Part shown: positions 9,182 through 17,282 of the stretch, piece by piece
Layout: each line of letters opens with the position of its first letter
Position numbering within the stretch: position 1 is the first letter of the stretch
NCBI RefSeq assembly: GCF_030499575.1
Contig: NZ_JASTLC010000001.1
Coordinates: 9,882,001-9,946,000 of the forward strand
Length of the DNA stretch: 64,000 nucleotides
Direction of reading: 5' to 3'
Source of the DNA: Streptomyces sp. DG2A-72
GTDB lineage: Bacteria > Actinomycetota > Actinomycetes > Streptomycetales > Streptomycetaceae
The notes under the pieces: generated by a model
Database searches by the model: none
The model's input: only the letters and a program-made list of their open reading frames with translations
What the model was told of the DNA's origin: nothing
Position numbers and translations under genes: made by a program

Positions 9182-10806
9182 CGGCGACGCGGGCCGACCG
9201 GTACGGCACCGCAGGTCGTAGCCCCGGCCGCAGCAACCGCTGGAACATCGCCCGGCTCAACCCGCCCAGCCGTCTGTGGGGTTCCAACGGCGTGGCCTTC
9301 GGTCCCGACGGGCGGCTGTACGTCGCCCAGTTCCTCGCCGGCCAGATCAGCGCCGTGGATCCGGCGAGCGCCGACATCGAGGTGATCGTCCCGATGGACG
9401 GGCCCGTCCAGTCGCCGGACGACCTCGCGTTCGGTGCGGACGGCTCGATGTACATCGCCGACCTCGTTCCCGGGAGGGTGTGGCGCCGCAGCCCGCAGGG
9501 CGACTACACGCTCGTGTCCGACCAGGTGCGGGTGCCCAACGGCATCACCTGTGTGGGAGACCGGCTCTTCGTCAACGAGATGAAGATGAACGGCCGGCTC
9601 CTGGAGCTCTTCCCCGACGGCCGCGATCCGGTGGTGCTCACCGAGGGACTCGCGCTCGGCAACGCCATGCAACTCGGCCCGGACGGCTGCCTGTACTACC
9701 CGCACATGCTGACCGGCGAGGTGTGGCGCATCCCGGCCGACGGCGGAGCGCCCGAACGCGTCGCGCAGGACGTGCACGAACCGGTCGCGGTCCGCTTCGA
9801 CCGGGGCGGCGTCCTGACGGTTCTCTCCCGGGGCGAGGCCGGCATCGTGACCCGGATCGACCTGCACGGCTCCGGTGCCCGGTCCGTCGTCACCAGCGGC
9901 GTCGTAGGTCTGGACAACGCCGCCTTCGACGACGAGAACCGCATGTACGTCTCCAGCTTCGCCAGCGGAGGCGTCACAGAGATGCACCCCGACGGCCGTA
10001 CCCGCGAGATCGTGCCGACCGGACTCGACGGACCCTTCGGCCTCACGGTCGACCTCGGTGGCACCGTGTACGCGGCGGACCACTACCGCGTCGCCGCCCT
10101 GCGGCCCACCGGCGTCCGCGACGTAGGCGAGGTGCGTACGCACGGCCACCTCGAACTGACCCACGCAGTCACCGTGGACGGCGGCCTGCTCCACACGACC
10201 TCGCAGTACGGCGAGATCAGAACCCACGACCCGGCACAGGGGACCACTCGGGTACGGGCGCGGGGACTGAACCGGCCGGCGGGCATCACCATGGCGCCGG
10301 ACGGCCGGACCGTGTTCGCCGAGACGGGTGCCGGACGGATCATGGCCCTGGAGGCGGGCGACACCCTCACTGTCCTCGCCGAAGGACTCGGCCACCCCGT
10401 CGACGTCGCGTTCGACGCAGAAGGCCGCTGCTACATCAGCGACGACCAACGCGGCACGGTGCTCGTCATCAATGACCAAGCTCCGCCGGTCACTCTGGCC
10501 GACGGACTCGAAGCCCCGCAGGGGCTGGCGGTTCTGGGCGACGATCTGTTCATCGTGGAGGCCGGCCGCCGGACGCTCACGGCCATCTCCCTCACCACGG
10601 GGGAGTGCCGGGTCGAGGCCGAGGACCTGCCGGTGGGCCTGCCCGTGGGCACGACCCGCACCGAACCGGCGCTCTTCACCCACGACATGCCCGGCACCCC
10701 CCGCTCCTTCGCCGGCCTCACCACCGCCCCGGACGGCACGCTGCTGCTGTCGGCGAACGGCGAGGGCACCGTGCTGCGGCTGCGACGAGGGAGGCCTGCC
10801 ACGTAG
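9178..10806 (+). CDS. SMP-30/gluconolactonase/NHL-type beta-propeller protein
   Basis: 543 codons from ATG 9178, overlapping the BVMO stop by four bases (ATGA). The sequence is a run of beta-propeller blades with the SMP-30/NHL signature G-x-A-F-x-x-D-G-x-L-Y-V/I (VAFGPDGRLYVAQ, LAFGADGSMYIAD, MQLGPDGCLYYPH, LTVDLGGTVYAAD, ITMAPDGRTVFAE). There is no signal peptide, so it is likely cytosolic. At 542 aa it is almost twice the size of a single six-bladed SMP-30 lactonase, consistent with two propellers or one long one. SMP-30 family members are metal-dependent lactonases. Coupling to a BVMO suggests that it opens the lactone or ester product, but this is inference. Confidence 0.85.
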   Translation: MTATRADRYGTAGRSPGRSNRWNIARLNPPSRLWGSNGVAFGPDGRLYVAQFLAGQISAVDPASADIEVIVPMDGPVQSPDDLAFGADGSMYIADLVPGRVWRRSPQGDYTLVSDQVRVPNGITCVGDRLFVNEMKMNGRLLELFPDGRDPVVLTEGLALGNAMQLGPDGCLYYPHMLTGEVWRIPADGGAPERVAQDVHEPVAVRFDRGGVLTVLSRGEAGIVTRIDLHGSGARSVVTSGVVGLDNAAFDDENRMYVSSFASGGVTEMHPDGRTREIVPTGLDGPFGLTVDLGGTVYAADHYRVAALRPTGVRDVGEVRTHGHLELTHAVTVDGGLLHTTSQYGEIRTHDPAQGTTRVRARGLNRPAGITMAPDGRTVFAETGAGRIMALEAGDTLTVLAEGLGHPVDVAFDAEGRCYISDDQRGTVLVINDQAPPVTLADGLEAPQGLAVLGDDLFIVEAGRRTLTAISLTTGECRVEAEDLPVGLPVGTTRTEPALFTHDMPGTPRSFAGLTTAPDGTLLLSANGEGTVLRLRRGRPAT

Positions 10807-10813
10807 TACTACG

Positions 10814-11029
10814 TCAGCCGAGCGGCCGCTCCAGCGTCAGCAGCAACCCCTCCACCGCGCCGGGTCCTATGCGGCCCTTGACGTCGGCGGACGTGATGGC
10901 CTTGAGCGCCCAACCGTCCTCGGCGTGCTTGTTGAGGACCTTCTCCAGCTTGTCCCCGTCCAGTGCGTCGCCGATCAGCGACTCCCGGAAGGTGACGACC
11001 TTGTACTCGTACATATGAGGGCTGCTCAT
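10814..11029 (-). CDS. DUF4177 domain protein, 71 aa
   Basis: A small protein of the DUF4177 type (YEYKVVTFRES at the start, GWALKAITSADVKGR in the middle, GLLLTLERP at the end). Family members are small alpha/beta proteins of unknown function. I chose ATG 11029, giving MSSPHMYEYKVV, because homology begins there. An AGGAG lies about 12 bases upstream. An in-frame start at 11077 would add 16 residues without homology. It converges on the SMP-30 gene with only seven bases between the two stops. Confidence 0.8.
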   Translation of the reverse strand: MSSPHMYEYKVVTFRESLIGDALDGDKLEKVLNKHAEDGWALKAITSADVKGRIGPGAVEGLLLTLERPLG

Positions 11030-11139
11030 GGCTACGGGGCTCTCCTGCGCGTCGGTCGGCGTGACCGGGCCACCCAATCACCAGGTCGTAAGAACCGTCC
11101 AGAGGCGTCTGCTTGGGCCAGCCCTTCCGCAGCCCGAGG

Positions 11140-11895
11140 TCAGTTCCGCAGAGTCGACGGCAAAAGCGTCCGAGGGTCATCAAGACCTCTCGCGTCCACC
11201 AATTGATCGAAGGTAAGGCCCTTTGTATCTCTCAGGTCGGCCCCGTCGAGATGTGATCCTTGCAAACGTGTCCGGATCAGGTCTGCTCCCTGGAGATGGG
11301 CCCGGCAGAGAACGGCGCCTTCGAGATTCGCGCCACGAAGGTCTGCCTTATGAAGCCACACGCCGAGCAGGTTGACCGGCCTCAGTTCCCGCTCCGGCCG
11401 CTGCGGTCGACGTCCCAGGACTGTCAACGCTGCCTGTACATCCGCTGCCACACGCCGGTCAGCTGCATGCTGGGCAGTGGGCGGTTGCGCGTGCTCCCGC
11501 ACGAATGCGGCGAGGACTTCCACGATCGTGTAGTGATCGCGAGCTGAGTCAGCCATGACGCGCTCCAGTGCATAGATTCCGCCGATGCGCTCATCTCCTT
11601 TGTCTGAGGCAAGCTGCTCGATCGCCTTCGTATAGCGATCGGTGACTTGCCCCTCACGTGAGAGGAGGTAATTGCGGGCGGTGAACACCAATGCGCCCGC
11701 GGCTCCGATGCCCGCGACCGACTGGATGACGGACTGTCTGACCGCGCTCACGGCTGCCGCCCGGTCCTTGGCGTCGGCGATGTCCCTCACGGTGTCTCCG
11801 GCGATCAGCCATGTCAGGGGCCCGAGTAGCGCCCACCACGACACCATCACTGCGATGACGACGACGGTGATCAATATGAACTGCTTGACTCGCAT
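11140..11895 (-). CDS. Membrane-anchored pentapeptide-repeat protein, 251 aa
   Basis: It starts at ATG 11895 behind a purine run (AAGGGGGGG). Residues about 5-35 form a transmembrane segment (FILITVVVIAVMVSWWALLG), and a second hydrophobic segment lies around 75-90. Next comes a helical region ending EQLASDKGDERIGGIYALERV, typical of the cytoplasmic part of this actinobacterial family. The C-terminal 70 residues are pentapeptide repeats of the A(D/N)Lxx type (KADLRGANLEGAVL, QGADLIRTRLQGSHLDGADL), which fold as a right-handed quadrilateral beta-helix. The function is unknown. An upstream in-frame start at 11931 is possible. Confidence 0.85.
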   Translation of the reverse strand: MRVKQFILITVVVIAVMVSWWALLGPLTWLIAGDTVRDIADAKDRAAAVSAVRQSVIQSVAGIGAAGALVFTARNYLLSREGQVTDRYTKAIEQLASDKGDERIGGIYALERVMADSARDHYTIVEVLAAFVREHAQPPTAQHAADRRVAADVQAALTVLGRRPQRPERELRPVNLLGVWLHKADLRGANLEGAVLCRAHLQGADLIRTRLQGSHLDGADLRDTKGLTFDQLVDARGLDDPRTLLPSTLRN

Positions 11896-11996
11896 CCGCC
11901 CCCCCCTTGCGCGCAAGCCCCCTATACCCAAAGGACATGCGGCCGACGCGCCCTCGTCCCGGCGCGGCCATCGGGAGGACGGCGACGACTGTTCCT

Positions 11997-12482
11997 TCAG
12001 CTCTCGGAGCCGGGGGCCCGGTAGCTCGGGATTTCAGGGTCCGAATCCCAGAGGCGTGACGGCAGTTCCCCCTCGTCCGTGGTGGGCTGACAGCCGGCGC
12101 AGACGCCGGTGAGTTCGACGGTGTGCTCCACCGCCGCGAATCCGGAGTCGGCGGCGATCCGTCCCGCCCACTCCTCGACCACCTCGGAGTCCACCGGCCG
12201 GCTGCTGCCGCAGGCGCGGCAGATCAGGTAGTGGCGGTGTCTGCCTGCGGGCCGCCATCGATAGAGCCGTTCACCGGCGCCGGCTTGCACGACATCGACC
12301 GCGTCCGCGGCCTCCAGGTCGCGCAGGGCTCGGTACACGGTGGTCAGCCCGATCCGTGCGCCGTCCTCGGTCATACGAGCGTGCAGGTCCTGCGCGGAGA
12401 CGAAGTCGTGGCAGCTCGCGAGAGCTGAGAGGAGGGCCGACCGCTGCCGGGTGGGCCGCTGTTGCCCCGTCGGGTTGCTCAC
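11997..12482 (-). CDS. zur: Fur-family metal regulator, Zur-like
   Basis: 161 residues from GTG 12482, with GGGAG about 10 bases upstream. An ATG at 12557 is in frame, but it would put a Zur-box-like sequence inside the coding region, so the GTG is preferred. The N-terminal winged helix (ALASCHDFVSAQDLHARM, then IGLTTVYRALRDLEAADAV) is followed by the dimerisation domain with the metal-site signature HRHYLICRACGSS and a second Cys pair (GVCAGC), giving the two CxxC motifs of the structural zinc site. It lies beside zinc import and export genes, so control of both by zinc is the natural reading. Zur over Fur/Nur is inferred from that context. It represses when metal-loaded in known relatives. 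Confidence 0.85.
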   Translation of the reverse strand: MSNPTGQQRPTRQRSALLSALASCHDFVSAQDLHARMTEDGARIGLTTVYRALRDLEAADAVDVVQAGAGERLYRWRPAGRHRHYLICRACGSSRPVDSEVVEEWAGRIAADSGFAAVEHTVELTGVCAGCQPTTDEGELPSRLWDSDPEIPSYRAPGSES

Positions 12483-12519
12483 ACCAGGTTCACTCCCAGG
12501 GCTGCCTTCGGCAGTGTGA

Positions 12520-12534
12520 TGAAAATGAAAGCCA
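12520..12534. promoter_or_regulatory. Possible Zur box upstream of the Fur/Zur-like gene
   Basis: TGAAAATGA at 12520-12528, followed by AAGCCA, keeps one half and the outer CA of the actinobacterial Zur-box pattern (TGAAAATGATTTTCA). It lies 38-52 bases upstream of the chosen GTG start, a suitable place for autoregulation. A short hairpin CTGCC-TTC-GGCAG (12502-12514) lies between it and the start. Confidence 0.45.
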
Positions 12535-12645
12535 TAGCCATATGAACGATAGCTCATGTGGGATGGGGTGCGTGCCAGGGCGTGAGCGGGTACGGGGCGA
12601 CGAGGCTCGGACCACGAGGGAACGCCGGACTGCCGGTGTGGGAAG

Positions 12646-14883
12646 TCAGCGCACTCGCCGCTCCTCCAACGGCGCGGCGCGCAGCCGTGCTGTGGCGTCG
12701 CTGGGCAGGTGGGGGGTGTGGCCCACCAGCCGGGCGGAGTTGGCGGCCACGGCGATGCTGCTGGTGTTGTGGAGCAGGGCGGCCAGGACAGGGTTGATGG
12801 AGCCGCCGGCGCCCGCGACGAGGCCGGCGAGGTTCACACCGATGGACAGGGTGTAGTTCTGCCGTACGACGCGCAGGGTGTGCCGGCTGAGTTCCACGAC
12901 GGCGGCGACATTGCGCAGGTCGTTTCCGGCCAGGGCGATGTCGGCCGTCTCCAGCGCGACGTGGGAGGAGTGGGCGCCCATGACGATGCCGACGTCCGCG
13001 AGCGCCAGTGCGGGGGCGTCGTTGGTGCCGTCGCCGACCATCGCCACGCTGTGTCCCTCTGCCTGGAGGTCGCGGATCAGCTGGAGTTTGGCCTCGGGCA
13101 GCGCGTGGGCGTGGACCTCGGTGATGCCGAGGGTGTCGGCGACGGCCTGGGCGGTCTCGGGTGCGTCGCCGGTCAGCAGCGCGATGCGGGTGACCCCGAG
13201 GTCGGTCAGCCGGCGGGCGACGGTGTCGGCTCCGCCGCGTACGGCGTCGGACAGGCCGAGCATGCCGATCAGCCTGTCGTCGTGGGCGAGGCAGATGACG
13301 GTCTCGCCGGCGCTGCGCAGTCGGCTCGTCCAGTCCTGGGCGACGTCGGAGAGTTCCAGGCCGTGGCGGCGCAGCAGGGCGGGGCTGCCCACGAGCAGGC
13401 GGGTGCCGTCGAGTTCGGCGCGTACGCCCATCCCGAGCACGACCTCGCAGGCCTGGTGGATCGGGATGTGCAGGTGCTGTTCCTCGGTGCGCCGGACGAT
13501 GGCTTCGGCGAGCGGGTGCCGGGCGTGCAGCTCGCCGGAGGCCGCCAGGCTCAGCACCTCGTCGGCGGTGACCGCCTCGTCGAGTGTGACCACGCTGGTG
13601 ACCAGGGGGCGGCCGAGCGTGAGGGTGCCGGTCTTGTCGAAGACCACGGCGGTGACGCGGCCGATCCCTTCCAGATGGGTGCCGCCCTTGATGAGGGTGC
13701 CTCTGCGGGCGCCGTTGCCGATGGCCGCGCTGATCGCGGTCGGGGTGGCCAGGCCCGCGGCACAGGGGCAGGCGATCAGCAGCATAGTCATGGCCCGCCG
13801 GGCGTCGCGGGTGAGCACGTACGTGATCCCGGCGAGCGCGAAAGAGACGGGCACGAAGCGGCGGGTGAAGGCGGCGGCCACGGTCTGGATCGGGGCCCGG
13901 TCGGCCTGTGCCTCCTCGACGCGGGTGATGATCCGTCCGACGACCGTGTCCTGCCCGACCGAGGTGGCCCGTACGGTGATCGAACCGGTGGAGACGAGGG
14001 TGCCCGCGTACACCTCGCTGCCCGGCTGGACGTACACCGGGAGCGCCTCGCCGGTGATCGCCGCCTGGTCCACCAGTGCCTCGCCGGACTCGGCGGTGCC
14101 GTCGACGGGGATGCGGTGGTGCTCGTAGACCGCGACGACGTCCCCGGTCCCGACCTCCGTGAGGTCGACCTCCACCTCCACACCGTCGCGGACCAGCCAG
14201 ACGCGCTCCTCGCCGATGGAGAGCAGTTCCTCGATGGCGCGTCGGGTTCGCCGCAGGGTGATGGCCTGGAGGAACTCACCGATGTTGAGCAGCCACAGCA
14301 CCATGAGCGCGACCACGTTCTCGCGCAGGACCAGCGAGATCACGGTCGCTGTCGTCACCAGCAGATCGGTGCCCGCGTGGCGTCTGCCGCCGAGGGTGCG
14401 TGCGGCGCCGCGGAAGAACGGCAGTCCGGTGAAGACGGTGACCGCGCCGAGCAGGCCGGCCGAGCCCGCCGGGGTCCACGGGGGCCGGCCGAGCAGTCGC
14501 CGCAGGCCCACCACGGCGAGCACCGCACCGCCGACGACCAGCCGCGCGACCTCCCCCGTGGAGGAGTCGGGCACCGACCGGCTGCCCCTGGCCGGCACCC
14601 CCGGCGGCGGCGCCTCGGCGAGGGCGGCGACGAGCCGGTCCACGTCGACCAGCTCGGGCTGCACCCAGACGATCACGGCGCCGGTCCGCGGGAAGATGCG
14701 CAGCGCCCGGAAACCCGGCAGATCCGTGAACCGCTCATCGACGATCCCGGCACAGCCCGGCCGCGCGCGCAGCCAGGGAACCAGCAGCCGTACGCGGCCG
14801 GCGGCGGCGGACCGCACCACCACCCCGGAGCCGGAGACCGGACCGGGCACGGGCACATCACCGGGTGCGGAGGTGCCGGACAT
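12646..14883 (-). CDS. ctpC: P1B-type heavy-metal-exporting ATPase (CtpC-like)
   Basis: 745 residues from ATG 14883 (GAGAGG eight bases upstream). All P-type landmarks are present: actuator TGEA (277-280), transmembrane metal motif CPC (372-374, in ACPCAAG), phosphorylation loop DKTGT (416-420) and hinge GDGTND. The N-terminal 75 residues resemble a heavy-metal-associated fold but lack the CxxC pair. About six to eight transmembrane helices flank these domains. It pumps a transition metal out of the cytoplasm using ATP. The gene lies 12 bases behind a DUF1490/PacL1-like gene, the same order as the mycobacterial pacL1-ctpC zinc-efflux operon, and it faces a zinc importer. Zinc or manganese is therefore the likely substrate, though the CPC motif alone would also permit copper. 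The symbol is given by analogy. Confidence 0.88.
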   Translation of the reverse strand: MSGTSAPGDVPVPGPVSGSGVVVRSAAAGRVRLLVPWLRARPGCAGIVDERFTDLPGFRALRIFPRTGAVIVWVQPELVDVDRLVAALAEAPPPGVPARGSRSVPDSSTGEVARLVVGGAVLAVVGLRRLLGRPPWTPAGSAGLLGAVTVFTGLPFFRGAARTLGGRRHAGTDLLVTTATVISLVLRENVVALMVLWLLNIGEFLQAITLRRTRRAIEELLSIGEERVWLVRDGVEVEVDLTEVGTGDVVAVYEHHRIPVDGTAESGEALVDQAAITGEALPVYVQPGSEVYAGTLVSTGSITVRATSVGQDTVVGRIITRVEEAQADRAPIQTVAAAFTRRFVPVSFALAGITYVLTRDARRAMTMLLIACPCAAGLATPTAISAAIGNGARRGTLIKGGTHLEGIGRVTAVVFDKTGTLTLGRPLVTSVVTLDEAVTADEVLSLAASGELHARHPLAEAIVRRTEEQHLHIPIHQACEVVLGMGVRAELDGTRLLVGSPALLRRHGLELSDVAQDWTSRLRSAGETVICLAHDDRLIGMLGLSDAVRGGADTVARRLTDLGVTRIALLTGDAPETAQAVADTLGITEVHAHALPEAKLQLIRDLQAEGHSVAMVGDGTNDAPALALADVGIVMGAHSSHVALETADIALAGNDLRNVAAVVELSRHTLRVVRQNYTLSIGVNLAGLVAGAGGSINPVLAALLHNTSSIAVAANSARLVGHTPHLPSDATARLRAAPLEERRVR

Positions 14884-14895
14884 GACGATCGCCTC

Positions 14896-15207
14896 TCAGT
14901 GATCGTGGTCGTGGGCGTGCCCCTCGACACCGACCGCCGAGGGCGGCGGCGCCTCCTCACCCAACTGCTCCCTGGCCTCCGCCAGCAGGTCTCCCGCCTT
15001 CAGGCGAGCCTCTTCGGCGGCCTCCCCGAGCCGGCGCCCCGTCGTGATGCCACCGGCGATGCCGCTGACCAGCAGCCGGCGGGCCACGGGTTTCGCCTTG
15101 GGGGCGGCCTTGGCGGCTCCCCGCAGCACCAGTACGCCGGCGGTTCCGGACAGGGCGTAGTGCGTGATGCGGCCCACGACCACACCCGCGAAAGCGGCGG
15201 GATGCAT
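14896..15207 (-). CDS. DUF1490 / PacL1-like membrane metal-binding partner of the P-type ATPase
   Basis: 103 residues. Two adjacent ATGs (15210, 15207) follow a strong AAGGAGG, and 15207 has the better spacing. An N-terminal hydrophobic segment (AGVVVGRITHYALSGTAGVLVL) is followed by a basic, helical, DUF1490-type region (GITTGRRLGEAAEEARLKAGDLLAEAREQLGEE in pieces). The last residues are histidine/aspartate-rich (GHAHDHDH). In mycobacteria, PacL1 has the same plan (one membrane helix, DUF1490, a terminal Asp/His metal motif), binds zinc through that tail and assembles with CtpC into efflux patches. The 12-base gap to the ATPase supports the same partnership here. The gene is divergent from znuA. 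Confidence 0.88.
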   Translation of the reverse strand: MHPAAFAGVVVGRITHYALSGTAGVLVLRGAAKAAPKAKPVARRLLVSGIAGGITTGRRLGEAAEEARLKAGDLLAEAREQLGEEAPPPSAVGVEGHAHDHDH

Positions 15208-15341
15208 CATGGCCTCCTTCCGCGGAGCCCGCGAAGCGGATCCATCCGCCTTCGGCGCGGTACGTCCATTCTCGTCCCGCAGCGGTTGTCGCGCATCAGC
15301 CGTACCGCGCCAGGCCAAGACGACAGAGGGTCATTTCCCGG

Positions 15342-15356
15342 TAATGATTGTCATAT
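15342..15356. promoter_or_regulatory. Zur-box-like dyad between pacL-like gene and znuA
   Basis: TAATGATTGTCATAT contains AATGATTGTCA, which differs from the actinobacterial Zur-box core AATGATTTTCA at one base, and has the exact dyad ATGA-TTG-TCAT (15344-15354). It lies in the 255-base divergent region between the efflux operon and the importer, about 107 bases before znuA. It could repress the importer, affect both directions, or both. A TTGACA at 15377-15382 may be the importer's -35 element. Confidence 0.6.
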
Positions 15357-15462
15357 GGAATGGCTGGAAGGCCGTCTTGACATCCGTTTCCATCTAGCGT
15401 GGTGCTGACGCCGGGACAGATCGAGCTCGGTGGACATCCCCCTGGTTGCGGAGGAATCATTC

Positions 15463-16404
15463 ATGCCTGCGTCCTCATCCCGGCGCCTGGCGCCGCTCAT
15501 CACCGGTGCTTCCTTGGTCCTCCTGGCCGGTTGCGGCAGCTCGTCCGATTCCGGCAGCGACACCGCCGCCGGGCAGAGTCCCGTTTCCGCGTCCTCCGTC
15601 GCCGTGGTGGCCTCGACGAATGTCTACGGCGACATCGTCAAGCAGATAGGCGGCCAGAAGGTCGACATCACCTCGATCATCAGTGATCCCGACCAGGACC
15701 CGCACTCCTACGAGGCCAATACGCAGAACCAGTTGGCGCTGTCCAAGGCGAAGGTCGTCGTCGAGAACGGCGGCGGTTACGACGACTTCATCGACCGCAT
15801 GCTGAAGAGCAGCGACAACTCGTCCGCCGAAGTGATCAACGCCGTCAAGGTCTCCGGGAAGACCGCCCCGGCGGGCGGGGAGCTCAACGAGCACGTCTGG
15901 TACGACTTCCCCACGACCGCCAAGCTCGCCGACCGCATCGCGGCAGCCCTGGCCAAGGCCGACCCGGACGACGCCGCCACCTTCACCAAGAACGCGGGCG
16001 CCTTCAAGGCGAAGCTGAAGCCGCTGGAGGCGAAGGAAGCGCAGATCAAGACCGACCACGGCGGCGAGCCGATCGCCATCACCGAGCCCGTGCCGCTGTA
16101 CCTGACCGAGGCGAGTGGCCTGGTGAACAAGACGCCCGAGGCGTTCAGCGAAGCCATCGAGGAAGGCGACGACGTCTCCCCGAGGACCCTGCAGGAGACG
16201 CTGGCGCTCTACACGGACAAGAAGGTCGAGGCGCTGGTCTACAACGAGCAGACCTCCGGTCCGCAGACCGAGAAGGTCGAGCAGGCGGCCAAGTCCGCCG
16301 GGATTCCCGTCGTCCCCGTCACCGAGACCCTGCCCGAAGGCAAGGACTACGTCGGCTGGATGACCGCCAACGTCGACGCGCTCGCGAGCGCGCTCGGCAA
16401 GTGA
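15463..16404 (+). CDS. znuA: Zinc (or manganese) ABC transporter substrate-binding lipoprotein
   Basis: 313 residues from ATG 15463 with GGAGGA eight bases upstream (a start at 15430 lacks a signal). The lipobox LLAGC sits at the end of the signal sequence, so the protein is anchored outside the membrane. It belongs to the cluster A-I/TroA-ZnuA family: VVASTNVYGDIVKQIGG, DPHSYE and NEHVWYD supply conserved metal-ligand histidines, and later EEGDDVSP and EQTSGPQTEKV follow the family pattern. The His-rich loop of many zinc ZnuA proteins is absent. The adjacent Zur-like gene and box favour zinc. It is first in a three-gene operon with ATPase and permease. Confidence 0.9.
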   Translation: MPASSSRRLAPLITGASLVLLAGCGSSSDSGSDTAAGQSPVSASSVAVVASTNVYGDIVKQIGGQKVDITSIISDPDQDPHSYEANTQNQLALSKAKVVVENGGGYDDFIDRMLKSSDNSSAEVINAVKVSGKTAPAGGELNEHVWYDFPTTAKLADRIAAALAKADPDDAATFTKNAGAFKAKLKPLEAKEAQIKTDHGGEPIAITEPVPLYLTEASGLVNKTPEAFSEAIEEGDDVSPRTLQETLALYTDKKVEALVYNEQTSGPQTEKVEQAAKSAGIPVVPVTETLPEGKDYVGWMTANVDALASALGK

Positions 16405-16415
16405 GGCGGTTCACC

Positions 16416-17282
16416 GTGACCTCCTTGCCCCGTGCCCGGGAGGGCAGGACCGAGGACCGTGGCACGGACGCCGCGGTGATCAGCCTGCGCGGTGCGGCCC
16501 TGTCCTACGGCGAGCGGGTGCTGTGGCAGGACCTCGATCTCGAGGTACGGGCCGGGGAGTTCCTGGCCGTGCTCGGGCCCAACGGATCGGGCAAGACCAG
16601 CTTCGTACGCGCCCTGCTGGGCCAACGACAGCTGTCCGCAGGGAAGTTGACGATTCTGGGCCGCCCGCCGCACAAGGGCAGCAGGCACATCGGCTACGTC
16701 CCGCAGCAGGCCACGCTGTCCGAGCAGGCGATGTTGCGCGCCCGGGACCTGGTCCGCTTCGGCATCGACGGGCACGGCTTCGGGCCCCGGCTGCGCTCGG
16801 GCGCCGTACGCCGCCGCGTGGACGAGGTCCTCGCCTCGGTCGGGGCCGCCGCGTACGCGGATGTCCCCGTCGGCCTGCTCTCGGGCGGCGAACGCCAGCG
16901 CGTCCGCATCGGGCAGGCGCTGGCGACCGACCCGCGCATCCTGCTGTGCGACGAGCCGCTGCTCTCCCTCGACCTGCACCACCAGCGGGCCGTGACGGAA
17001 CTGGTGGACGCCCGGCGCCGCTCGCACGGCACTGCGGTGGTGTTCGTGACCCACGAGATCAACCCGGTGCTGGGACTGGTGGACCGCGTGCTGTACCTCG
17101 CCCGTGGGGGCTTCCGGGTCGGCACGCCCGACGAGGTGCTGACCTCGGAGGCGCTGTCGCAGCTGTACGGCACACAGGTCGACGTCATCCGGGTCCGGGA
17201 CCGGATCACGGTCGTCGGCGTGCCCGACGAGGTGGCGGAACCACCGCACCACCCTGAACTGCCACACGGAGTACGACCATGA
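16416..17282 (+). CDS. znuC: Zinc/manganese ABC transporter ATP-binding protein
   Basis: 288 residues from GTG 16416, with GAGG nine bases upstream. A GTG at 16401, overlapping the znuA stop, is an alternative. Walker A is GPNGSGKT, the Q-loop is VPQQATLSEQ, the ABC signature is LLSGGERQR, Walker B is ILLCDEP and the switch histidine lies in VFVTHEIN. This is a single nucleotide-binding domain of the Zn/Mn class (FhuC/ZnuC type), expected to work as a dimer on the inner face with the ABC-3 permease encoded next. Confidence 0.9.
   Translation: MTSLPRAREGRTEDRGTDAAVISLRGAALSYGERVLWQDLDLEVRAGEFLAVLGPNGSGKTSFVRALLGQRQLSAGKLTILGRPPHKGSRHIGYVPQQATLSEQAMLRARDLVRFGIDGHGFGPRLRSGAVRRRVDEVLASVGAAAYADVPVGLLSGGERQRVRIGQALATDPRILLCDEPLLSLDLHHQRAVTELVDARRRSHGTAVVFVTHEINPVLGLVDRVLYLARGGFRVGTPDEVLTSEALSQLYGTQVDVIRVRDRITVVGVPDEVAEPPHHPELPHGVRP

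Noticed and set aside
15377..15400. Complete sigma-70-like promoter for znuA
   Set aside because: TTGACA is present, but no -10 hexamer occurs at 16-18 bp; the nearest TAGCGT is only 12 bp away.
12709..15408. Very long plus-strand open frame (about 900 codons)
   Set aside because: It is antisense to the P-type ATPase and DUF1490 genes, is Gly/Val/Asp-rich as expected of a GC-rich shadow, and has no domain.
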